64,000 nt of DNA, from assembly GCF_900116365.1 (NCBI RefSeq), contig NZ_FPAG01000002.1, positions 485,341-549,340 on the forward strand, read 5' to 3'. The translations under genes and the position numbers were made by a program. Positions 47,169 to 56,666 of the stretch are shown here, piece by piece; the first letter of the stretch is position 1, and every line of letters begins with the position of its first letter. This DNA is from Zhouia amylolytica (GTDB lineage: Bacteria; Bacteroidota; Bacteroidia; Flavobacteriales; Flavobacteriaceae). The notes beneath the pieces are model-generated. The model saw nothing but the letters and a program-made list of their open reading frames with translations, was not told the origin of the DNA and did not search any database.

Positions 47169-48467
47169 TTAAGATTTTTTTCCTTTTTTAGGGTCAAATG
47201 GGGGTAAAAGTTTAGAACTTACTTCACCGAATCCAATTCTGTAATCTTTATTTTTGCAATAACCTCGCATGGTTATGGTATCACCATCTTCTATAAATTT
47301 ACGTTCACTACCATCCTTGAGTTTGATGGGGTTCTTACCGGCCCAGGTAAGCTCCAGCATGGAACCATATGAATCTGGGGTAGGTCCGGAAATGGTGCCA
47401 CTGGCCATCATATCACCGCTGTTTACTTTACATCCATTTACGGTGTGGTGAGCAAGTTGTTGTGCCATGTTCCAGTACATGTACTTAAAATTACTTTTAG
47501 TGATCGTTAGTGCCTCTCCATTTTCAGGAATTAAATCTACCTCAAGGTTAATGTCAAAGCTTTTTTTACCGCTTGACTTTAGATATGCTAAAGGTTCAGG
47601 GTTTTGTTCTGGTCCTTTAACTCTGAACGGCTCCAAGGCATCAATCGTTACTATCCAGGGAGACATAGAAGAGGCAAAATTTTTAGCAAGAAATGGTCCT
47701 AACGGAACGTATTCCCATTTTTGAATATCCCTGGCGCTCCAGTCATTGAAAAGCACCATTCCAAAAATATAGTCCTCAGCTTCGTCAACCGGAATAGGCT
47801 CGCCTAAAAGGTTTGCATCTGTTGTAATAAATGCCATTTCTAATTCAAAATCTACCCTTTGAGATGGACCATAAACAGGCTCACTACTACCCAACGGCAA
47901 AGTTTGTCCCATAGGTCTGTGTACCGGAATCCCTGAAGGTATTATAGAAGAACTTCTTCCGTGATAACCTACAGGAATATGAAGCCAATTGGGTAATAAA
48001 GCATTATTAGGGTCTCTAAACATAGTACCCACATTGGTGGCATGTTCTTTACTGCTGTAGAAATCAGTATAATCACCAATTTGTACAGGTAATTGCATTT
48101 CTATTTCATCGAGATCGAATAGTACGATTTTACAATGTTCCTTGTTATTTTGTAGTTCTTGGTTGTTTTTTTCGAATAACTCAGAGATTCTATTTCTAAC
48201 CAATCTCCATGTTTTTTTTCCATCAGATATAAAATCATTTAATGAATCTTGTAGAAATATATCGTCAGTTAATGGGATGTTTTCAAAATACCCTAACTGG
48301 TGTAAGGCACCAAGGTCAATAGCTTTATCACCAATACGTGTACCGATAGTGATAACATCGTCACGGGTTAGGAAAACACCAAATGGAATATTTTGTATAG
48401 GAAAGTCGGAGTCTTGTTTTACAGAGATCCAAGATTGTTTTTTTGGGTCGTTTGCAGTGTGTGGCAT
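47169..48467 (-). CDS. fahA: Fumarylacetoacetase
   Basis: This enzyme hydrolyses 4-fumarylacetoacetate to fumarate and acetoacetate, the last step of tyrosine breakdown. The 432-residue product has the catalytic and metal-binding motifs of the eukaryote-like FAH family: DYTDFYSSKEHATNVG, the HIPVGYHGR region near residue 160, FELEMAF and NDWSARDIQKWEY. No other genes of the tyrosine pathway are present in the window. It is divergent from glyA. Confidence 0.95.
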   Translation of the reverse strand: MPHTANDPKKQSWISVKQDSDFPIQNIPFGVFLTRDDVITIGTRIGDKAIDLGALHQLGYFENIPLTDDIFLQDSLNDFISDGKKTWRLVRNRISELFEKNNQELQNNKEHCKIVLFDLDEIEMQLPVQIGDYTDFYSSKEHATNVGTMFRDPNNALLPNWLHIPVGYHGRSSSIIPSGIPVHRPMGQTLPLGSSEPVYGPSQRVDFELEMAFITTDANLLGEPIPVDEAEDYIFGMVLFNDWSARDIQKWEYVPLGPFLAKNFASSMSPWIVTIDALEPFRVKGPEQNPEPLAYLKSSGKKSFDINLEVDLIPENGEALTITKSNFKYMYWNMAQQLAHHTVNGCKVNSGDMMASGTISGPTPDSYGSMLELTWAGKNPIKLKDGSERKFIEDGDTITMRGYCKNKDYRIGFGEVSSKLLPPFDPKKGKKS

Positions 48468-48578
48468 GACAAATTTGTTTATTATTGTTTAATAAATAAT
48501 GATTCAAAGGTATTATTTTCAACTAATTTACCAATCTATTTTTTATTTTTGGGCTTTATTTAACGAAAGACTATTATA

Positions 48579-49853
48579 ATGCAACGCGACGAACAAATTT
48601 TTGATTTAATTCAAGCTGAAAAAGAGCGACAAATACATGGTTTAGAACTTATAGCATCTGAGAACTTTGTAAGTGAGCAAGTTATGGAGGCTGCAGGTTC
48701 TGTACTGACTAATAAATACGCCGAAGGATATCCTGGCAAGCGTTATTACGGAGGGTGTGAAGTTGTTGATGAAGTAGAGACTATAGCTATTGAAAGGGCA
48801 AAGGAATTATTTGGTGCTGAGTGGGTAAATGTTCAGCCACATAGTGGTTCTCAAGCTAACACCGCTGTATATGCTGCTTGTTTGAAACCGGGGGATAAAA
48901 TTCTGGGATTTGATCTTTCCCATGGTGGTCACCTTACGCATGGATCACCTGTAAATTTCTCAGGTAAATTATATCAACCTGTTTTTTATGGAGTAGAGAA
49001 GGAAACAGGAATTTTGAATTATGATAAAATTGAGGAAATAGCAGAGAAAGAGCAGCCTAAAATGATTATTGCAGGTGCTTCTGCTTATTCTCGCGATATA
49101 AATTTTAAAAGGTTCAGAGCCATAGCAGATAAGGTAGGAGCTTTATTAATGGCAGATATTTCGCATCCGGCAGGACTTATTGCTAAAGGAGTATTAAGCG
49201 ATCCTATTCCTCATTGTCATATTGTAACAACTACTACACATAAAACGTTGCGCGGACCGCGAGGTGGATTGATTATGATGGGTAAAGATTTTGAGAATCC
49301 ATTCGGTATTACCTTGAAAAATGGCAAACCAAGAATGATGTCTTCGTTATTGGATAGTGCCGTGTTTCCTGGTAACCAAGGAGGTCCTTTAGAGCACATA
49401 ATTGCAGCTAAAGCAATTGCGTTTGGAGAGGCATTAACAGATGAATTTTTGCATTATATCATTCAGGTGAGAAAAAATGCTCAGGCAATGGCTAAATCTT
49501 TTGTAGAAAAAGGTTATGATCTTATTTCTGGAGGTACAGATAATCATTTAATGCTAATTGACCTTAGAAATAAGGATGTCACTGGAAAGCAAGCCGAAGA
49601 AGCGCTTGAAGAAGCTGGAATTACAGTGAATAAAAATATGGTTCCATTCGATGATAAAAGTCCTTTTGTAACTAGTGGAATAAGAATTGGAACTGCAGCA
49701 ATCACCACCAGGGGATTGAAAGAAGAGGATATGGCAACAGTGGTTGGACTGATAGATGAAGTTGTTACGAATATTGATGATAACGAGGTTTTATCTTCAG
49801 TGAAAAACAAAGTAAATGAACTGATGAAAAACTATCCATTGTTTCAGGCATAA
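48579..49853 (+). CDS. glyA: Serine hydroxymethyltransferase GlyA
   Basis: GlyA exchanges serine and glycine with tetrahydrofolate, giving one-carbon units. The 424-residue product has the PLP-lysine motif [13 protein letters not shown] near residue 220, GSQANTAVY, and the N-terminal LIASENFVS. Length is normal. A strong terminator lies directly after it. Confidence 0.97.
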   Translation: MQRDEQIFDLIQAEKERQIHGLELIASENFVSEQVMEAAGSVLTNKYAEGYPGKRYYGGCEVVDEVETIAIERAKELFGAEWVNVQPHSGSQANTAVYAACLKPGDKILGFDLSHGGHLTHGSPVNFSGKLYQPVFYGVEKETGILNYDKIEEIAEKEQPKMIIAGASAYSRDINFKRFRAIADKVGALLMADISHPAGLIAKGVLSDPIPHCHIVTTTTHKTLRGPRGGLIMMGKDFENPFGITLKNGKPRMMSSLLDSAVFPGNQGGPLEHIIAAKAIAFGEALTDEFLHYIIQVRKNAQAMAKSFVEKGYDLISGGTDNHLMLIDLRNKDVTGKQAEEALEEAGITVNKNMVPFDDKSPFVTSGIRIGTAAITTRGLKEEDMATVVGLIDEVVTNIDDNEVLSSVKNKVNELMKNYPLFQA

Positions 49854-49875
49854 ATAGTTTTTTAAATAATAGGAA

Positions 49876-49908
49876 AAAGCCTTAATCGTTGTGGTTAAGG
49901 CTTTTTTT
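49876..49908 (+). terminator. Intrinsic terminator of glyA
   Basis: AAAGCCTTAA (49876-49885) pairs with TTAAGGCTTT around a 9-base loop and is followed by a run of Ts. Perfect stem. Confidence 0.85.
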
Positions 49909-49934
49909 ATTAGATTTCAAATAAATTATAGCGC

Positions 49935-51161
49935 ATGTCAACAATTTTGATAATAGGCTATGTTTGGCCGGAGCCTTCCTCTTCAGCTGCAGGTAGTAGA
50001 ATGATGCAGCTTATACGTTTTTATCAGGCGCAAGGGATGCAGGTTGTTTTTTGTTCTCCTTCACAGAAAACCGGTAATGAGGTTGATCTAAGCCATCTGG
50101 GAGTCATGTCAGAAAAGATTGAACTTAATAATTCATCCTTTGATGACTACATTAAATCCGTAGATCCTGATATTGTTATGTTCGATAGATATATGATGGA
50201 AGAGCAATTTGGTTGGCGGGTTTCAGAAATTTGTCCTTCGGCATTACGAGTTCTTGATACAGAGGATTTGCATTTTTTGAGGAAAGCACGTCATCAAGCA
50301 TTTAAAACAGGTGCTGAAGCGGACCTTTATGAAGGAGATTTGGTATTGCGAGAATTAGCGAGTATTTACAGATCAGATCTTACCCTGATTATATCAGAGA
50401 TTGAGTTTCAATTGTTAAAGAATGTCTTTAATGTGCCGGAAGATTTGTTATTGTATATTCCATTTGTAGAGAAAAAATTAAATGAATTGAATACCGATTC
50501 ATGGGTAGCGTATGAACAGCGAGAGCATTTTATGTTTATCGGTAATTTTTTACATGCACCCAATTGGGATGCTGTCCTCAATTTAAAGCAAAATATTTGG
50601 CCATCTATTAAAAAACAATTGCCTAAGGCTGAGCTGCATATTTATGGAGCCTATGCCTCACAAAAAGTGTATGACCTGAACAATAAGAATGAAGGCTTTT
50701 TAATTAAGGGGAGAGCGAAGAATGTTCAGGAAGTAATGCAACAAGCCAGGGTATGTCTTGCGCCCTTACGCTTTGGGGCCGGATTAAAAGGGAAGCTGAT
50801 AGATGCAATGCGGTATGGTACACCAAGTGTGACCACAAGTATAGGGGCAGAGGGCATAAATGAAGACATCGAATGGAGTGGGTTTGTTGAAGATGAATCT
50901 AAATTTTTTGTTGAGAAAAGTATTGAATTGTATCTTAATAAAGAGCAGTGGATACGCTCCCAGCAAAAGGGGATGGAAATAATAAACAGCAGGTTTGAAT
51001 TTGATCTTCATTTTAAAAACTTCGACCTTAAAATTCAAGAAAAATGCATAAACCTGAGTAAAGATAGAAAGAATAACATCATTGGACGGATGCTGAATCA
51101 TCAAACAATGTTGTCGTATAAGTATATGGCCAAGTGGATTGAAGAAAAGAACAAAAACTAG
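49935..51161 (+). CDS. Glycosyltransferase family 4-like
   Basis: 408 residues with a GT-B fold. The N-terminal half shows GYVWPEPSSSAAGSR and a long helical part; the C-terminal half has MFIGNFLHAPNWDAV, EVMQQARVCLAPLRFGAGLKGKL and the conserved acidic region with Glu before KLIDAM. This is usual for family 4 retaining transferases of cell-surface sugars. It follows glyA but its own terminator separates them. Substrate unknown. Confidence 0.8.
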   Translation: MSTILIIGYVWPEPSSSAAGSRMMQLIRFYQAQGMQVVFCSPSQKTGNEVDLSHLGVMSEKIELNNSSFDDYIKSVDPDIVMFDRYMMEEQFGWRVSEICPSALRVLDTEDLHFLRKARHQAFKTGAEADLYEGDLVLRELASIYRSDLTLIISEIEFQLLKNVFNVPEDLLLYIPFVEKKLNELNTDSWVAYEQREHFMFIGNFLHAPNWDAVLNLKQNIWPSIKKQLPKAELHIYGAYASQKVYDLNNKNEGFLIKGRAKNVQEVMQQARVCLAPLRFGAGLKGKLIDAMRYGTPSVTTSIGAEGINEDIEWSGFVEDESKFFVEKSIELYLNKEQWIRSQQKGMEIINSRFEFDLHFKNFDLKIQEKCINLSKDRKNNIIGRMLNHQTMLSYKYMAKWIEEKNKN

Positions 51162-51162
51162 T

Positions 51163-52260
51163 TTAAATTTTTATGATCTTACCTTTTTTATATAGCCAAA
51201 AGGCAACTAGCCAAATCATAAAGGTAAAAACAAGGGCGAAGGTAAAACTCGCAAAGTGATTATCAAATAAAGTTTGAAATATGTTCTTAAATGACCATCC
51301 ATACAACGATGTGTTTCCTACTTTGAATACATAAATAAATAGCTTTACTACGATAATAGAAAGAATGTAACTGGCTAAAGGGTTTTGCCCGAACACCTTG
51401 AACGGAAGGGTCCACCTATCTTTTTTCCTGATATCGATAATCCAAATTAAAATACCCCAAACCCCTGTTATAATGCCTGTGGTATAAAGTGTATACGAAC
51501 CTGTCCATAGCGGTTTATTAATGGGGTAAATGATATTCCATATCAAGCTGATAAATATTAACATTAGTGAAATTAACGCTAACCTATTCAGTTCATAAGC
51601 GGATGGGGTTCCTTTCTGTAAGATATTTTTCCCAATGATGTACCCAAGTAATACCTGAGCGGAACTTGATAAGGTACCCAGGAGTCCTTCCGGATCGAAG
51701 GGTATACCAAAACCATTATACATATGGTTTTCACCAATGACAAATAAATCGATGGATCTACCCAGGTTTGTTTCGAGTCCAAAAGGATTATCGCCTCCCA
51801 GAAAATATAAAAGAGCCCAATGGGTAATTAGAAGTGTAAAAGCGGTGATAATTAAAATAGATGTTTGGCGAATCAGGCTGATTAAAATACCCGCTAAAAT
51901 AAAGGCCAGGGCTATACGCTGCAACACCCCAAAAACTCTTAAATCTGAAATGTGTGTTTGGTAAAATGGAAACCAGTTGAGAAGAAGTCCAATTATAAAA
52001 ATAATGCCTCCTCTCTTAATCAGTTTTTTTAAAATAGGTATAGCGTTAGATGAATTTAATTTCTTTAATGAAATGGACATTGAAAGGCCAATCACGAACA
52101 AAAAGCTGGGGAATACTAAATCTGTTGGAGTACATCCATGCCATGATGCATGTTGAAGAGGAGGGTAAACATAGCTCCATGAACCTGGAGTATTCACTAT
52201 AATCATAAGGCATATCGTTAGTCCTCTTAGTACATCAATAGAAAGAATTCGGTTTTTCAT
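51163..52260 (-). CDS. DUF5009 / NagX-like membrane acyltransferase
   Basis: 365 residues, about ten membrane segments. The N-terminus SIDVLRGLTICLMIIVN and the following HASWHGCTPTDLVFPSFLFVIGLSM are typical of the heparan-alpha-glucosaminide N-acetyltransferase-like family (NagX/DUF5009). Such proteins are often linked to amino-sugar metabolism; a GH9 gene with a deacetylase-like domain lies 4 kb away on the plus strand. The real substrate and donor are unknown. Confidence 0.85.
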   Translation of the reverse strand: MKNRILSIDVLRGLTICLMIIVNTPGSWSYVYPPLQHASWHGCTPTDLVFPSFLFVIGLSMSISLKKLNSSNAIPILKKLIKRGGIIFIIGLLLNWFPFYQTHISDLRVFGVLQRIALAFILAGILISLIRQTSILIITAFTLLITHWALLYFLGGDNPFGLETNLGRSIDLFVIGENHMYNGFGIPFDPEGLLGTLSSSAQVLLGYIIGKNILQKGTPSAYELNRLALISLMLIFISLIWNIIYPINKPLWTGSYTLYTTGIITGVWGILIWIIDIRKKDRWTLPFKVFGQNPLASYILSIIVVKLFIYVFKVGNTSLYGWSFKNIFQTLFDNHFASFTFALVFTFMIWLVAFWLYKKGKIIKI

Positions 52261-52822
52261 GCTTTTTTGAAATAAAGTTTATGAAATATAGGTAATAGTA
52301 ATTAAACATAAAATTTTATTGCCCTACGACCGATTTTGAAGAATATACAGTTTAAAATTTACGATGAAGTTATTATAGAAGGAGTAGAATAATACCCATT
52401 TAGGGAGCTTAATTGCTAAGACCGGTCAACCAAAACAAATCTTAAAAAACCATTATGTATTTAACTCATAGATTATAAACACTGCTCCCTAAAGGTATTA
52501 ATCATTTTAATTTAAATTTCTTGCTGTTCCAAAAATAGTGCGCAAGCCCTAATTATGCAAAATAATTTACATTTTTTTTATATTTTAGTTAAATATCAAG
52601 TTTAATTATTGAATATTACGTGTTTTATTGATGAAAATTAATTTTAATTTAGCTGTAGTGTTTTGTGAGAAAGCATTAGATGCAATGTGTAATTAACAGA
52701 GTAGTTTTTACATGAAATGGGTGTAAAAATTTAAGAAACTAAGTGTTAATTTTTTCGCATATTTGTAAATCTATTTTTTCTATAGAGTTTTAGGTTCAAA
52801 CATTTTGATAAAAAAAGAATTC
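52261..52822. other. 560-base AT-rich intergenic region with a long inverted repeat
   Basis: No ORF with coding signals is seen. The region contains the 111-bp inverted-repeat structure described separately at 52390-52500 and otherwise only AT-rich sequence. A loose -7-like box (CATATTTG) lies near 52760, before the TetR gene. Confidence 0.6.
52390..52500. repeat. 111-bp element with 17-bp inverted repeats
   Basis: TAATACC-CA-TTTAGGGAGC (52390-52408) pairs with GCTCCCTAAAGGTATTA (52484-52500), a 17-bp inverted repeat with a 2-base bulge, enclosing 75 bases. The inner part contains the 8-base palindrome GACCGGTC (52420-52427). No flanking target duplication is apparent. Confidence 0.65.
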
Positions 52823-53488
52823 ATGAAGACAAGTTCAGTGTCTAATAAAAAATCAGATAAAATAAGTACCAAACAACGCATAATTAATTATGCGATTGAA
52901 ATGTTTAATACAAATGGAGTACAAAACGTTACTAGTCGTCATATAGCCGCAGAAATGGGAATCAGTCATGGTAATTTGGATTATCATTACAATACTAAAG
53001 AAGACCTTCTGTTAGCGATCTATAAGCAAATGAGAGAAGAAATGTCGGAATCTTATTTGATAAAAGAATCATATTCAAGTTCAATAGAACACCTACATAG
53101 GCTTTTAATACATTTGGCACACTTCCATTTAAAATATAAATTCTTTCATTTAGACCTTCTGGAAATCCATCGTTCTTATCCGAGAATAAATGAGATCTTA
53201 CAAGAAAATTTAAGATTGAGAAGAGATCAAATGTTAGCTTTATTTGAAAAGTTTATTGATGAGAAGTATATCATAGGAGAATCTTCAGATGAATATATTC
53301 GTTTGAGACATACGATTCGGATTGTTATTACCTTTTGGTTGATACAGCAGGAGGTATTAACGAGTTTTAAATTTCAAAAAGAAGGAGAAATGGTTAAACA
53401 TATATGGGAGTTACTGATGCCATATATGACAGATTTGGGTAAAGAAGAATTTGAACGAGTTACTCAAAGGTTTTCATTTTCCAGTTAA
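52823..53488 (+). CDS. TetR/AcrR family regulator
   Basis: About 221 residues. The DNA-binding helix-turn-helix is plain (MFNTNGVQNVTSRHIAAEMGISHGNLDYHYNTKEDLL), and the C-terminal ligand-binding half has no recognisable match. The ATG at 52823 is preferred to the TTG at 52805. No partner gene is coupled to it; no palindrome near its start is convincing. Effector and targets unknown. Confidence 0.88.
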   Translation: MKTSSVSNKKSDKISTKQRIINYAIEMFNTNGVQNVTSRHIAAEMGISHGNLDYHYNTKEDLLLAIYKQMREEMSESYLIKESYSSSIEHLHRLLIHLAHFHLKYKFFHLDLLEIHRSYPRINEILQENLRLRRDQMLALFEKFIDEKYIIGESSDEYIRLRHTIRIVITFWLIQQEVLTSFKFQKEGEMVKHIWELLMPYMTDLGKEEFERVTQRFSFSS

Positions 53489-53781
53489 AATGCTTAAATT
53501 ATAGAAGTTATTTAACGAGCTATCAAGTCATGACAGTCATGTCTTTGAACTGTCATAACTGCATTTTTATGTCTAAATGTCAGTCGGGCTAAAATTTTGT
53601 AAAAAATTATTTTGAGAATATTGAAATTATAGCTTTCTATTGTTGAGGATATACAAAAAATATTGTTTTATGATTGAGAAATATTGATTTCTCGGAAATT
53701 AAAAAAATAATTTGGCACCCTCGCATAGTCCTTGCGGCATGTTAGTTAACTAAAAAAGTTAATTAACTATAAATTAAAAAC
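53489..53781. other. Intergenic region upstream of proC with clustered TGTCA/GTCAT sites
   Basis: Within 53527-53584 several TGTCA, GTCAT and GACA half-sites occur close together, including the 8-bp palindrome GTCATGAC (53527-53534). Near 53711 ATAATTTGGCA resembles a -7 box. No gene. Confidence 0.5.
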
Positions 53782-54582
53782 ATGAAAGTTTTAGTAATTG
53801 GAGCCGGTAATATGGGGCTCACGTATTCTGAAGGAATGTCTAATTCTCCATTTTTGGGTAAGCATAAGCTCAGAATATTTGATACCGATCCAGAAAAAAT
53901 TACTGCCCTAAAAAAGAATCCAAAGTATAAGGTTTACGAAAATCTCGAAGAACCGCTTAAAGATAGCGACGTCATTTTTATTGCAGTTAAGCCCTATCAC
54001 GCAGATGATCTTTTCGATAAAATGAAACCTCTCATTAATGAAGAGCAAATTTTCGTGTCATTAATGGCGGGTGTAACCATAGAATCTATTCAAAATGGTT
54101 TAGGTATTTTAAAAGTGGTTAGAACGATGCCAAATCTACCTGCGCAGGTAGGGATGGGCGTTACCTCTTATACTGAGTCCGAAGGAGTGTCAAGGCTAGA
54201 GTTATTAGCAGTTCGTAATTTATTAGATACAACAGGAGAGTCGATTCATGTTGATACAGAACGTGATATTGATGCTTCAACAGGAATATCGGGTAGTGGT
54301 CCTGCCTACGTCTTCTATTTTATGCAGTCTATGTTGGAAGCTGCTCAAAAAATGGGATTTTCAGATCACGATTCAAAAGTGCTTGTTAGTAATACTTTTG
54401 AAGGTGCAGTTAAATTATTCAACGAGTCAGATCTTTCGCCAGAATCATGGATGAACAGGGTTGCTTCTAAAGGAGGTACCACTCGTGCGGCTTTAGACTC
54501 GATGGAGGATAACAACGTGAAAGAGTTAATAAAAGAAGCTGCATATGCTGCATTTAACAGAGCTGTTGAACTTGGAAAATAG
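53782..54582 (+). CDS. proC: Pyrroline-5-carboxylate reductase ProC
   Basis: ProC reduces pyrroline-5-carboxylate to proline. The 266-residue product has the Rossmann motif VIGAGNMGLTYSEG, the substrate motif SGSGPAYVFYF near residue 172 and the C-terminal SKGGTTRAAL, all family signatures. It begins the proC-proB-proA operon, with 20 bases to proB. Confidence 0.96.
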   Translation: MKVLVIGAGNMGLTYSEGMSNSPFLGKHKLRIFDTDPEKITALKKNPKYKVYENLEEPLKDSDVIFIAVKPYHADDLFDKMKPLINEEQIFVSLMAGVTIESIQNGLGILKVVRTMPNLPAQVGMGVTSYTESEGVSRLELLAVRNLLDTTGESIHVDTERDIDASTGISGSGPAYVFYFMQSMLEAAQKMGFSDHDSKVLVSNTFEGAVKLFNESDLSPESWMNRVASKGGTTRAALDSMEDNNVKELIKEAAYAAFNRAVELGK

Positions 54583-54602
54583 TATGAACCTATATTAAAA
54601 TT

Positions 54603-55376
54603 ATGGATGATTTAAAAAGAGTTGTGGTAAAGGTTGGTACTAATGTATTAACCAATAAAGACAACCGCATTTTACAGCCAATTTTAAAAGAGCTAGTGCG
54701 ACAGATAAGTGTTTTATATGAGCGTGATATCATGACAATCTTAGTGTCTTCTGGTTCGTCGATAGCAGGACAGGAAATCCTTGGGCATTCGGATATAGAA
54801 GATCCATCTACAAGAAGACAAGTTTTTTCTGCTGTTGGTCAACCCCGAATGATGCGACATTATTATGGGTTGTTCCATGATTATGGAATGCGTTGTGCTC
54901 AGGTTTTAGCGACCAAACGCGATTTTGCCCCAGGAAGACACCGTGAGAATATGATCAATTGTTATGAAGGATTGTTGTCGGAGGGAGTTATTCCGGTTGC
55001 GAATGAAGATGATGCCGTTTCATTATCAATGTCTATGTTTTCTGATAATGATGAATTAGCCAGTTTGGTTGCTGAGCTTACCAATGCGGATATGCTCATA
55101 ATTCTGACAGATATTGACGGTCTGTATACAGGGCATCCAGATGATGATGATTCCGAAAAAATTGATGAAGTTAAAGTTGATGAGAATGTTGAAAAGTATG
55201 TTCAGGAATCTGAAAAGGGCGAAGGTGAAGGCCGCGGAGGTATGGAGTCAAAATTAAAGATAGCAAAAGGTGCTGCCGGCAAAGACATACCTACATTTAT
55301 AGCAAATGGTAAACGCGAAAATGTAATAGTAGATATTATAGACGGAAAAGAAGTCGGTACAAAGTTTATTTCTTAA
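54603..55376 (+). CDS. proB: Glutamate 5-kinase ProB
   Basis: ProB phosphorylates the gamma carboxylate of glutamate, the first step of proline synthesis. The 257-residue product has the amino-acid kinase start VVVKVGTNVLT, SSGSSIAGQEILG, ANEDDAVS near residue 137 and LTDIDGLYTG near 176. It ends without the PUA domain of the longer enzyme type, a common short form. It is the middle gene of the proline operon. Confidence 0.95.
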   Translation: MDDLKRVVVKVGTNVLTNKDNRILQPILKELVRQISVLYERDIMTILVSSGSSIAGQEILGHSDIEDPSTRRQVFSAVGQPRMMRHYYGLFHDYGMRCAQVLATKRDFAPGRHRENMINCYEGLLSEGVIPVANEDDAVSLSMSMFSDNDELASLVAELTNADMLIILTDIDGLYTGHPDDDDSEKIDEVKVDENVEKYVQESEKGEGEGRGGMESKLKIAKGAAGKDIPTFIANGKRENVIVDIIDGKEVGTKFIS

Positions 55377-55392
55377 AAATAAAATTAAATTC

Positions 55393-56592
55393 ATGGAACT
55401 TTTAAATTCAGAATTAAAAAATAAAGTACTTGACTCAATGATGAAGATTATTGATCGAGAACGAGAGAACATCATTAATGAGAATAAAAAAGATTTAGAA
55501 GCATTTGATCGTGATGATCAGGCTTTATATGATCGATTAGTCGTTAATGAGGCTAAGGTAGATGGGATGATTCAAGCCATTAAAGAGGTGAAAGATCAAG
55601 AAGACCCTGTGGGTCAGCTAAAATCGGAAATTGTTTTGGATAGTGGTTTGAAAGTTACAAATAGAACGGCTCCATTTGGTACCATTATGATCATATATGA
55701 ATCAAGACCAGATGTAACGATAGAGGCGGCTGTTTTAGCTTTTAAAGCGAATAATAAAATCTTCTTAAAAGGAGGGAAAGAGGCATATAATAGTAATGTA
55801 ATACTTGAAAAATGCTGGCATGAGGCCCTGGAGGTTAATGGGCTTTCAAGAGACTGGATTACTTTATTACATATTAATAGGCAAGAGACTCAGGAGTTCT
55901 TAAAAAATCCACCAGAGCAATTGGATTTGATTGTTCCTCGCGGCGGTGAACGACTGATACAGTTTGTGAAAGAGCATTCGACTTGTGCAGTTTTAGTAAG
56001 TGGTCGGGGAAATAATTTCTTATATGTCTCTGAGGATGCAGATTGGGAAAAAACTCTTAAAGTCATTGTGAATGCAAAAACCGACAAAATCTCTGGATGT
56101 AATGCTTTAGATAAGGTGCTTATCAATAAGCATATTCCCAATTATGAGGCTAAGGTGAAAGCGTTAGAAGAGGTTTTAAAAGCTGTTAATGTAGATATTT
56201 TAGTAGATTCATCGATCAAGGGTATTCTTAGTGATGCTACTGAAATTCCTGAGGAAAATACCTGGTATGAAGAATTTCTGGCACTTAAGATAGTTTTAGC
56301 TGAAGTGGATAGTTTAGATCAGGCCATTGAAATGATTAATAAATATTCCGGAGGTCATTCAGCATCCATTTTAACCGAAGATAAAGTTAAGGCACAGAAA
56401 TTTATGGAACAAGTAGACAGTGCTGCTGTTTATCACAATGCATCTACCCGATTTACCGATGGAGGACAGATGGGTGTAGGAGCAGAGCTGGCAATCAGTA
56501 CAGATAAATTACATCACCGTGGACCTCTTGGTTTAAAACAATTAGTAACTAATAAATATTATGTTTTTGGTGATGGTCATGTAAGGGTTTAA
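55393..56592 (+). CDS. proA: Glutamate-5-semialdehyde dehydrogenase ProA
   Basis: ProA reduces gamma-glutamyl phosphate with NADPH, the second step of proline synthesis. The 399-residue product has APFGTIMIIYESRPDVT, FLKGGKEA, the active-site cysteine near residue 235 in TDKISGCNALDK, and ASTRFTDGGQMGVGAE. It is the last gene of proC-proB-proA and is followed by a strong terminator. Confidence 0.97.
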   Translation: MELLNSELKNKVLDSMMKIIDRERENIINENKKDLEAFDRDDQALYDRLVVNEAKVDGMIQAIKEVKDQEDPVGQLKSEIVLDSGLKVTNRTAPFGTIMIIYESRPDVTIEAAVLAFKANNKIFLKGGKEAYNSNVILEKCWHEALEVNGLSRDWITLLHINRQETQEFLKNPPEQLDLIVPRGGERLIQFVKEHSTCAVLVSGRGNNFLYVSEDADWEKTLKVIVNAKTDKISGCNALDKVLINKHIPNYEAKVKALEEVLKAVNVDILVDSSIKGILSDATEIPEENTWYEEFLALKIVLAEVDSLDQAIEMINKYSGGHSASILTEDKVKAQKFMEQVDSAAVYHNASTRFTDGGQMGVGAELAISTDKLHHRGPLGLKQLVTNKYYVFGDGHVRV

Positions 56593-56622
56593 ACAAGACT
56601 CTTATACCTGTTTATATAATGA

Positions 56623-56650
56623 AAAACCCTCATGATTTCATGAGGGTTTT
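56623..56650. terminator. Bidirectional intrinsic terminator
   Basis: AAAACCCTCATG (56623-56634) pairs perfectly with CATGAGGGTTTT (56639-56650) around ATTT. It lies between convergent proA and the Met/His-rich lipoprotein gene. Confidence 0.85.
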
Positions 56651-56666
56651 ATTATTTTGTGATTTG

